DNA of 64,000 nucleotides, taken from an uncultured Bacilli bacterium. Its GTDB lineage: Bacteria; Bacillota_I; Bacilli_A; RF39; UBA660. The position numbers and the translations under genes are program-made. The DNA lies in NCBI GenBank assembly GCA_934130375.1, contig CAKOXW010000002.1, forward strand, positions 212,887-276,886. Reading direction: 5' to 3'. Shown in pieces: positions 16,068 through 22,093 of this stretch. Numbering within the stretch: position 1 is the stretch's first letter; each line of letters starts with the position of its first letter. The notes under the pieces were generated by a model. That model was not told the DNA's origin and searched no databases. It saw only the letters and a program-made list of their open reading frames with translations.

Positions 16068-16845
16068 TTACATTAACAACCAAATACTCGTCATCATCAG
16101 TTAAAATAGTATATGATTTATTTAAAATATCTAAAGATACTACTTTACCAGATTTTCCTTTGTATTTTACTCTTTCTCCTAAATCAGGCAATTCTTTTCT
16201 ATATTCTTCATAAGTTTCATTTTCATATGTTAAGCAACACAAAAGTCTTCCACATACTCCGTTAATCTTACTAGGATTTAAAGAAATATTTTGATTTTTT
16301 GCCATATTTATTGAAACAGAATCAAAATCCACCAAATATTTTGAACAGCACAACAATCTTCCACATGGACCAATTCCACCAATCTCCTTTGCTTTATCGC
16401 GAACACCAACTTGTCTTAATTCAATTCTTGTTTTATAAATTGCTGCCAAATCCTTAGCAAGAGCCCTAAAATCAATTCTTCCATCCGATAAAAAGTGAAA
16501 CATTAACTGCTCTCTATCAAATGTAAAACTAGAATCAATTAATTTCATATTAAGTTTATATTTTTTTAATAATCTTTCACAATCTTTCATCGCTTTTTTT
16601 GCAAGTTCAATATTAGATTTATATTTCTTTTCATCATCTAAATTTGCTTTTTTTAGTACATTTTTTAAAGGTAAATTAAGATTTTCGGCTTTCTTAGAAA
16701 TAACATTAGTAACAACAGTACCATATTGTTTTCCTCTTTCTGTCTCTACTATAACCTTATCATTTATATTTAAGTCTAAACCATTTGGATTAAAATAATA
16801 TATTCTTTTCCCTGTATCAAAACTAATTCCTATGACATATATCAT
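16051..16845 (-). CDS. ricT: RicT (YaaT), PSP1-domain Fe-S protein
   Basis: Component of the Y-complex (RicA-RicF-RicT), which works with RNase Y in mRNA maturation and affects Spo0A phosphorylation, competence and biofilms. The 264 residues hold the PSP1 C-terminal domain (about 60-150). Conserved cysteines lie in GPCGRLLCCSKYL and GVCGRLLCCLTYE, which ligate the shared Fe-S cluster. yabA, next in Bacillus, is missing. Confidence 0.95.
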   Translation of the reverse strand: MIYVIGISFDTGKRIYYFNPNGLDLNINDKVIVETERGKQYGTVVTNVISKKAENLNLPLKNVLKKANLDDEKKYKSNIELAKKAMKDCERLLKKYKLNMKLIDSSFTFDREQLMFHFLSDGRIDFRALAKDLAAIYKTRIELRQVGVRDKAKEIGGIGPCGRLLCCSKYLVDFDSVSINMAKNQNISLNPSKINGVCGRLLCCLTYENETYEEYRKELPDLGERVKYKGKSGKVVSLDILNKSYTILTDDDEYLVVNVNDSTK

Positions 16846-16847
16846 GT

Positions 16848-17777
16848 TTATTCCTCCATATCTATAATAATACCATCAATAAACATTGATGCATTAACAT
16901 TATTTTTAATTAATCTTACTTTTTCAAGCAATGTATTTATCTTTTTAATTATCATTTCTTCAGTATTTATGCATGAAAGTTCTCTTATATTATCTATATA
17001 ATCATCAAAATAGAGCACTTCGCTCCCAAATTTATATCTTAATAAATCTCTATAAAATAAAATTACACACTCAAAAAAATTATTTAATTCTATTTTATCA
17101 TTAATTTCTTCAAAAAACCTATTTTCATAAACTATTGTTTTTAACTTGTTTTTTTCATAATAATTAATAAATTCAATTACTTTTTTAACAAAATTTCTAT
17201 GATATTCATTTAATTCATCTTTGTTTTTCCAAATAGTAAAAAACAATTTATGAAGTGTTATGTCTGAAGTAATTTGATTAAATTTAATATAATCCTCTAC
17301 TTTATTTTTAGAAAATGTTAAAATTTGACATCTAGATACAATAGTTTTAAGCATTAAATTAATATTATTTGTCAGAAGAATAGCAATTATACCATCACTT
17401 GGTTCTTCTAAAAACTTAAGTAAACTATTTGCAGCAGCAACATTTAACTTTTCAGCATCATGAATTATATAAAATCTCTTGTCATTTTCTAAAGACATTG
17501 TACTAAAAGCCTTTTGTAATTCCTCTAATTGCTCCTTTTTTATTAATTGGCCATCTGGAAATATATGCTTTAATTCAGAATAATTACCATCATCTATTCT
17601 TTTTGAAATATTTTCATCACCATTGCTTAAAACTTTTTTTACAAAAGACATAATCATTTCATATGCATATACATTATCATTTAATTCAAATAGATAGGCA
17701 TGACTTAAGCCATTTTTAATGCTATTAGAAATTTGTCTATATATAATTGGTTCTTTTTTTTCATATTCTTCTAGCAT
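16848..17777 (-). CDS. holB: DNA polymerase III delta' subunit
   Basis: Clamp-loader subunit that works with tau/gamma (DnaX) and delta to load the beta clamp. Of 309 residues, the AAA+ part retains the sensor-1/SRC-like segment MLKTIVSRCQILTF and AANSLLKFLEEPSDGIIAIL, with no Walker A, as expected for delta'. The zinc-binding cysteines common in delta' are not seen in the N-terminal third. Gene order bofA-holB-ricT follows Bacillus. Confidence 0.9.
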   Translation of the reverse strand: MLEEYEKKEPIIYRQISNSIKNGLSHAYLFELNDNVYAYEMIMSFVKKVLSNGDENISKRIDDGNYSELKHIFPDGQLIKKEQLEELQKAFSTMSLENDKRFYIIHDAEKLNVAAANSLLKFLEEPSDGIIAILLTNNINLMLKTIVSRCQILTFSKNKVEDYIKFNQITSDITLHKLFFTIWKNKDELNEYHRNFVKKVIEFINYYEKNKLKTIVYENRFFEEINDKIELNNFFECVILFYRDLLRYKFGSEVLYFDDYIDNIRELSCINTEEMIIKKINTLLEKVRLIKNNVNASMFIDGIIIDMEE

Positions 17778-17790
17778 CTAAATCCTCCTA

Positions 17791-17976
17791 TCACAAATAA
17801 AACATAATTAAAATCGAAAAAAATGGTAAAGACAAAATTCCAAATATTGCCGTAAAAATAACCGTAAAAGAATTAATTGGAATTAAAAAATTGAGTGGAC
17901 TAATCATTAAATTAAACGCAAAAAGCGTAAATCCTGACAATACTATCTTTTTTACTACCTTTAAAATTTTATTCAT
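17791..17976 (-). CDS. bofA: Inhibitor of pro-sigma-K processing BofA
   Basis: Mother-cell membrane protein that holds the SpoIVFB protease inactive until the forespore signal arrives. At 61 residues it is shorter than the 87 of B. subtilis. Two hydrophobic segments are present, with the family signature NFLIPINSFTVIFTAIFGIL in the second. It lies between recR and holB as in Bacillus. Its presence implies a SigK-dependent programme elsewhere in the genome. Confidence 0.85.
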   Translation of the reverse strand: MNKILKVVKKIVLSGFTLFAFNLMISPLNFLIPINSFTVIFTAIFGILSLPFFSILIMFYL

Positions 17977-18010
17977 AAATATATTCTCCTAAGAAAATAT
18001 ATGATTTATT

Positions 18011-18610
18011 TTACGAAATCTTGTTTCTATTATTAAGTGCCATTGATAATGTCATTGGATCAAGATATTCCATATCTGCACCAAGTGGTATTCCGTATGC
18101 TATTCTAGAAACTATTACGTTTTCACTTTCTAATATTTTAGATATATATAATGCAGTAGTCTCACCTTCCAATGTTGGGCTAATGGCAATTATTATTTCA
18201 TCTATTTTTTCATTTTTTACTCTTTTTAAAAGCGAATTTATTTCTATATCATCTGGTCCCTTACCATCCATTGGTGATATAAGTCCATTTAATACATGAT
18301 ATTTACCATTATAAGTTCCTATTTTTTCTAAAGAAATAATATTCTTAGAATCTTCTACAACACATATTGTTTTGCTATCTCTTGCATCACTTTCACATAT
18401 GTTGCATATTTCATTTTCAGTAATATTACCACAAACTTTACATTTTCTTATTTTCTTTTTTACATCTATTATTGATTCAGAAAATAAATTAGCATCTTCT
18501 TCATCCATAGATAATATGGCAAACGCTAATCTCTCAGCAGATTTTTCGCCTATTGTTGGTAATTTTTTTAAAGATTCTATTAAATTTTTTAAACTATTTG
18601 GGTATTCCAT
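18011..18610 (-). CDS. recR: Recombination protein RecR
   Basis: With RecO and RecF it loads RecA on gapped DNA. The 199 residues show the helix-hairpin-helix LKKLPTIGEKSAERLAFAIL and the four-cysteine zinc motif CKVCGNITENEICNIC. A Toprim domain with ICVVEDSKNIISLE and GETTALYISKIL follows. It starts two bases after ybaB. Confidence 0.97.
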   Translation of the reverse strand: MEYPNSLKNLIESLKKLPTIGEKSAERLAFAILSMDEEDANLFSESIIDVKKKIRKCKVCGNITENEICNICESDARDSKTICVVEDSKNIISLEKIGTYNGKYHVLNGLISPMDGKGPDDIEINSLLKRVKNEKIDEIIIAISPTLEGETTALYISKILESENVIVSRIAYGIPLGADMEYLDPMTLSMALNNRNKIS

Positions 18611-18611
18611 T

Positions 18612-18914
18612 TTACATTAATCCTGATAAGCCACCAAATTTACCCATTTTTGACTCTGTTTCTTTTTCTATTTTCTTAATATTATCATTTACGGCTAATG
18701 AAATCAAATCTTCTAACATTTCTATATCATCTTTGTCTAAATTTTCCTTATCAATTTTAACACTTGTAATTTCTTTAGTACCTTTCATTTCTATTGTTAA
18801 AAAGCCTTGGGTACTTGTAAAATTTTTTTCGTCTATTTCATTTTTTGCCTTCATCATATCTCTTTGTAGTTTTTGTGCTTGTTGCATCATCGCTTGCATA
18901 TTCATTGTTATCAT
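18612..18914 (-). CDS. ybaB: YbaB/EbfC nucleoid-associated protein
   Basis: Small dimeric DNA-binding protein always found between dnaX and recR. The 100 residues open MNMQAMMQQAQKLQRDMMKA after two residues, with a C-terminal SKMGKFGGLSGLM. The start overlaps dnaX by four bases. Confidence 0.95.
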   Translation of the reverse strand: MITMNMQAMMQQAQKLQRDMMKAKNEIDEKNFTSTQGFLTIEMKGTKEITSVKIDKENLDKDDIEMLEDLISLAVNDNIKKIEKETESKMGKFGGLSGLM

Positions 18915-20644
18915 CCTTCCATTTCTATCAAATCAGTACCGAACATATTTTCGATTTCACTGTTTTCTTTTTCTAAATTTGCTACAACATTATTATAATC
19001 TATTTCTTCTAAAAGTTCAATTTTACCCTTTTCTTTTTTTAAAGATATATAGTAAGGTCTTTGTTCTCTCCACTCATCTTCTGTTAAAGCAACAACCTTA
19101 TAATCTCTATTTAGCGAATTAGATATAAATTGTCTTATTTTTTCTAAAACATCATCAAAAGTATCAACCATAGATGCATATTTATAAACAAATAATACAT
19201 GGTCATTAGACGCTGCTGCTACTGTAGCATCTTGTAAAATAGTCGCAACATCCATGTAATTTGTATCAACTAGATACTTTTCTATATCATCAAATATTGC
19301 TGTAATAGTTTTTTTGTCTTTCGCTGTTGCCAAAGCAATAGTATTATTAACAAGCACTTTTTTATCCATAATTTGTCTTGAATTTGATATATGTATTTGA
19401 TTATCAACGTTTTCTTCTATTACATCCATTATTTCATTATTTTTATCATTTTTTACTATTTTTTTAACTATTTCAGATGTTTTTTCAATATTTTTTGCGT
19501 TATTTTCACTTTTTATTACTATTTTTTGTATTTCTGGTGATTTAGTAATAGTTAAATTACTATTAGTTTCTTTATAACTTGTTAAACAAAAAATTTCAAA
19601 AAGAACTCTAGGATAATCACTATATTTTAAATCTAAAAGTACTTTTTCTAGTTGTTTTATTATATTTTCAATCTCTTTTTCTTCTAACTTTGATGCAAAA
19701 GTAATAATTTCTTCCTTACTTGATAAATACTTGTTATCAAAATACTTCGGTGCTTTTTTGTATACAAGCATATTTCTGAAAACATATAACAAATCTTTTG
19801 CTAACAGCATAAAATTTTTATTCTTATTATATATTTCATCAATATTATTAAGTACAAATTGCTTATCATCATTTAAAAAATTATTAATTAATTCAAACAA
19901 TTCCGCTTTAGATAAACTTCCTTTAACAGCATATATGTCATCAACTGTAATTTTATTATCTGCATATGAGCTCACCTGATCAAGCGTGCTTATTGCATCT
20001 CTTAATGCACCATCACTCATTTTTGCAATTTCAATTAATGCATCATCTTCTATTTCAATACCTTCTTTTTCAGATATAAATTTTAACCTTTCAACTATAT
20101 TTTCTATTGAAATACTTCTAAAATCAAATCTTTGACATCTTGAAAGTATAGTAATTGGTAATTTTTGTGGCTCAGTTGTTGCTAAAATGAATATAACATG
20201 TGCAGGTGGTTCTTCTAATGTCTTTAATAATGCGTTAAATGCACCAACAGAAAGCATATGAACTTCATCAATTATATATACTTTATACTTGCACATTGTA
20301 GGAACCAATCTTACTTTGTTTTTCAATTCTCTAATTTCATCTACACCATTATTAGATGCTGCATCTATTTCTATAATATCCGGTATTTTATCGGTATTAT
20401 CATTTAAGCATATCTCGCACTTACCGCATGGTAAATCATTTATAGGATTCATACAATTAATTGCTTTTGCAAAAATTTTAGCAATTGTTGTTTTTCCTGT
20501 TCCCCTTGTGCCACAAAATAAATATGCATGATTAATCTTTCCTTTAGATAATGCATTATTTAATGTTTTAACAATAAAATCTTGTCCGCATACATCTTCA
20601 AATCTTATTGGTCTATATTTTCTATATAATGATTTATAAGCCAT
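18911..20644 (-). CDS. dnaX: DNA polymerase III gamma/tau subunit
   Basis: Central clamp-loader ATPase linking polymerase and helicase. The 577 residues have Walker A LFCGTRGTGKTTIAKIFAKA, a zinc module CGKCEIC, Walker B YIIDEVHMLSVGAFNALLK and sensor-1 LSRCQRFDF. The tail (about 370-577) is Lys/Asn/Glu-rich and would be the tau extension. No obvious frameshift slip site was noted. Its promoter lies in the gap after tadA. Confidence 0.97.
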   Translation of the reverse strand: MAYKSLYRKYRPIRFEDVCGQDFIVKTLNNALSKGKINHAYLFCGTRGTGKTTIAKIFAKAINCMNPINDLPCGKCEICLNDNTDKIPDIIEIDAASNNGVDEIRELKNKVRLVPTMCKYKVYIIDEVHMLSVGAFNALLKTLEEPPAHVIFILATTEPQKLPITILSRCQRFDFRSISIENIVERLKFISEKEGIEIEDDALIEIAKMSDGALRDAISTLDQVSSYADNKITVDDIYAVKGSLSKAELFELINNFLNDDKQFVLNNIDEIYNKNKNFMLLAKDLLYVFRNMLVYKKAPKYFDNKYLSSKEEIITFASKLEEKEIENIIKQLEKVLLDLKYSDYPRVLFEIFCLTSYKETNSNLTITKSPEIQKIVIKSENNAKNIEKTSEIVKKIVKNDKNNEIMDVIEENVDNQIHISNSRQIMDKKVLVNNTIALATAKDKKTITAIFDDIEKYLVDTNYMDVATILQDATVAAASNDHVLFVYKYASMVDTFDDVLEKIRQFISNSLNRDYKVVALTEDEWREQRPYYISLKKEKGKIELLEEIDYNNVVANLEKENSEIENMFGTDLIEMEG

Positions 20645-20667
20645 TTATTCACCGCCTTACATAAAGT

Positions 20668-20676
20668 ATTATAGCA
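20668..20676 (-). promoter_or_regulatory. Extended -10 promoter of dnaX
   Basis: TGCTATAAT on the minus strand, embedded at the foot of an imperfect inverted repeat (AGCATTTTTT...AAAAAATGCT, about 20672-20697) that also marks the end of tadA. Confidence 0.5.
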
Positions 20677-20696
20677 TTTTTTATAATAAAAAAATG

Positions 20697-21125
20697 CTAT
20701 TTTTCTCTTATTTTTTGAAAAAAAGCATTTAATTCATCTGATATTTTCTTTTCATATACACCATACACGATATTAATTTGATTTTTCCTAATTAAGTCGT
20801 CAATTTTGTTATTTTTTCTATTTTTTATGCCACAAACAATATCTTTTATACGGCTTTCTAATATAACATTTAAGCACATTTCACATGGTTCCATTGTAAC
20901 ATATAGTGTGCAACCATTTAATCTCCAGTCTTTAATCTTCTTGCATGCCTTTCTAATTGCTATTATTTCTGCATGCATTGTTGGATCATTATATTTTTCT
21001 TTCATATTATATCCCTTAGAAATAACCTTTCCATTTTTAACAATAACTGCCCCAACTGGAATTTCATCAATTTTATAAGCCTTTTCACTTTCTTTAAAAG
21101 CAATTTTCATATTTTTTTCATCCAT
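20697..21125 (-). CDS. tadA: tRNA-specific adenosine deaminase TadA
   Basis: Converts A34 to inosine in tRNA-Arg(ACG). The 142 residues carry the deaminase zinc motif: HAE at 51-53 (TMHAEIIAIRKA) and PCEMC at 80-84 (CTLYVTMEPCEMCLNVIL). The ribosome site is poor, and a Noc-binding site (21140-21153) lies 14 bases upstream of the start codon. In B. subtilis the SRP RNA gene lies between tadA and dnaX; here it lies upstream of tadA. Confidence 0.96.
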   Translation of the reverse strand: MDEKNMKIAFKESEKAYKIDEIPVGAVIVKNGKVISKGYNMKEKYNDPTMHAEIIAIRKACKKIKDWRLNGCTLYVTMEPCEMCLNVILESRIKDIVCGIKNRKNNKIDDLIRKNQINIVYGVYEKKISDELNAFFQKIREK

Positions 21126-21139
21126 ATTTGCTCAAAAAT

Positions 21140-21153
21140 ATTTCCCGGGAAAT
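21140..21153. promoter_or_regulatory. NBS 1 (Noc-binding site)
   Basis: ATTTCCCGGGAAAT, a perfect palindrome, in the tadA leader. It lies 67 bases before parS 1, the same NBS-to-parS spacing as in the tandem array. Confidence 0.85.
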
Positions 21154-21206
21154 ATTTTATGCAGCATTCTACCTCTAATTTGGGTTTTAAGCATACTTTT
21201 ATACTA

Positions 21207-21222
21207 TGTTCCACGTGAAACA
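21207..21222. promoter_or_regulatory. parS 1
   Basis: TGTTCCACGTGAAACA, the exact B. subtilis parS sequence, between the SRP RNA gene and tadA. Confidence 0.9.
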
Positions 21223-21246
21223 TTAACCTCACTCTATAAAATAAAA

Positions 21247-21320
21247 TGCGTACACACTTAGAGATTACTTTGGTTGCTATTTTCCAATCCTGGCCAGTTA
21301 AGTAATATAAATGTTACGCA
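21247..21320 (-). ncRNA. ffs: Signal recognition particle RNA (small 4.5S type)
   Basis: On the minus strand, GGCCAGGATTGGAAAATAGC followed by AACC reproduces SRP helix 8. It has the CAGG and AGCA sides of the symmetric loop and a GGAA tetraloop. TATTACTT pairs with AAAGTAAT, and GCGTAACA pairs with the terminal TGTGTACGC. The core of about 74 nt lacks an Alu domain. A promoter is placed so that transcription begins near 21319, and an AT-rich T-tract follows at 21236-21246. Ends are approximate. Confidence 0.88.
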
Positions 21321-21325
21321 TATAA

Positions 21326-21354
21326 ATAATACACAATATAAAATAATTTTGCAA
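21326..21354 (-). promoter_or_regulatory. Promoter of the SRP RNA gene
   Basis: TTGCAA (21349-21354), 17 bases, TATTAT (21326-21331), about six bases ahead of the RNA's first GCG. Confidence 0.7.
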
Positions 21355-21460
21355 GAACTTTAGTTATTATTACAAAAAAAATAGACAATTTTTACAATAT
21401 ATTCTTCAATTTACGCAAATTATAACGATTATTTTATTCGTTGTTAGATACTTTCTCCAA

Positions 21461-21476
21461 TGTTCCACGTGAAACA
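21461..21476. promoter_or_regulatory. parS 2
   Basis: TGTTCCACGTGAAACA; first site of the tandem array. Confidence 0.9.
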
Positions 21477-21508
21477 TTGTTATATATTATATTAAACTAT
21501 TTATTTTT

Positions 21509-21522
21509 ATTTCCCGGGAAAT
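21509..21522. promoter_or_regulatory. NBS 2
   Basis: ATTTCCCGGGAAAT, flanked by T and A as in the extended 16-base NBS. Confidence 0.85.
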
Positions 21523-21575
21523 ATTTTGTGTATTATTCTTTCTTTATTTTTGATCTTTAGTATACTTTTATACTA

Positions 21576-21591
21576 TGTTCCACGTGAAACA
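21576..21591. promoter_or_regulatory. parS 3
   Basis: TGTTCCACGTGAAACA. Confidence 0.9.
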
Positions 21592-21625
21592 TTGGTTTAT
21601 GTATTATATTAAACTATCTATTTTT

Positions 21626-21639
21626 ATTTCCCGGAAAAT
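21626..21639. promoter_or_regulatory. NBS 3 (one mismatch)
   Basis: ATTTCCCGGAAAAT; the third G of the central CCCGGG is A, breaking the palindrome at one position. Confidence 0.7.
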
Positions 21640-21692
21640 ATTTTATGTATTATTCTTTCTTTATTTTTGGTTTTCAGCATATTTTTATACTA

Positions 21693-21708
21693 TGTTCCAC
21701 GTGAAACA
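21693..21708. promoter_or_regulatory. parS 4
   Basis: TGTTCCACGTGAAACA. Confidence 0.9.
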
Positions 21709-21742
21709 TTGGTTTATATATTATACTAAACTATCTATTTTT

Positions 21743-21756
21743 ATTTCCCGGGAAAT
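21743..21756. promoter_or_regulatory. NBS 4
   Basis: ATTTCCCGGGAAAT. Confidence 0.85.
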
Positions 21757-21809
21757 ATTTTATGTAATATTCTTTCTTTATTTTTGATTTTCAGCATACT
21801 TTTATACTA

Positions 21810-21825
21810 TGTTCCACGTGAAACA
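21810..21825. promoter_or_regulatory. parS 5
   Basis: TGTTCCACGTGAAACA. Confidence 0.9.
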
Positions 21826-21859
21826 TTGATTTATATATTACATTAAACTATCTATTTTT

Positions 21860-21873
21860 ATTTCCCGGGAAAT
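21860..21873. promoter_or_regulatory. NBS 5
   Basis: ATTTCCCGGGAAAT. Confidence 0.85.
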
Positions 21874-21926
21874 ATTTTATGTAATATTCTTTCTTTATTT
21901 TTAATCTTTAGTATACTTTTATACTA

Positions 21927-21942
21927 TGTTTCACGTGAAACA
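21927..21942. promoter_or_regulatory. parS 6 (perfect palindrome variant)
   Basis: TGTTTCACGTGAAACA, the fully symmetric form of parS. Confidence 0.9.
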
Positions 21943-21976
21943 TTGCTTTATGTATTACATTAAACTATCTATTTTT

Positions 21977-21990
21977 ATTTCCCGGGAAAT
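21977..21990. promoter_or_regulatory. NBS 6
   Basis: ATTTCCCGGGAAAT. Confidence 0.85.
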
Positions 21991-22043
21991 ATTTTATGTA
22001 ATATTCTTTCTTTATTTTTGATTTTCAGAATACTTTTATACTA

Positions 22044-22059
22044 TGTTCCACGTGAAACA
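22044..22059. promoter_or_regulatory. parS 7
   Basis: TGTTCCACGTGAAACA, ten bases from the gyrA terminator. Confidence 0.9.
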
Positions 22060-22068
22060 TTAAAAACG

Positions 22069-22093
22069 AAAAAGACGCCTTACACGTCTTTTT
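22069..22093 (-). terminator. gyrBA terminator
   Basis: AAAAAGACG-TGTAAGG-CGTCTTTTT on the minus strand; the gyrA stop TAA lies in the loop. Confidence 0.9.

Larger units (their letters stand above)
21461..22060. repeat. Tandem array of about 117-bp units, each carrying one parS and one NBS
   Basis: From parS 2 to parS 7 the sequence repeats with a period of 117 bp (the first interval is 115). Each unit reads parS, an AT-rich 34-base spacer, NBS, then a pyrimidine-rich spacer ending in TTTATACTATG before the next parS. Site starts are parS 21461, 21576, 21693, 21810, 21927, 22044 and NBS 21509, 21626, 21743, 21860, 21977. Spacers vary slightly while the sites stay intact. An outlying NBS-parS pair lies at 21140-21222. 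No gene is credible in this stretch. Confidence 0.95.

Noticed and set aside
21575..21787. A 70-residue reading frame across the parS/NBS array
   Set aside because: It simply reads through repeat units whose length is a multiple of three; the product is two copies of the repeat and lacks a ribosome site.
21461..22060. CRISPR array
   Set aside because: Units are 117 bp with near-identical spacers and palindromic protein-binding sites; no short repeats with unique spacers and no cas genes.
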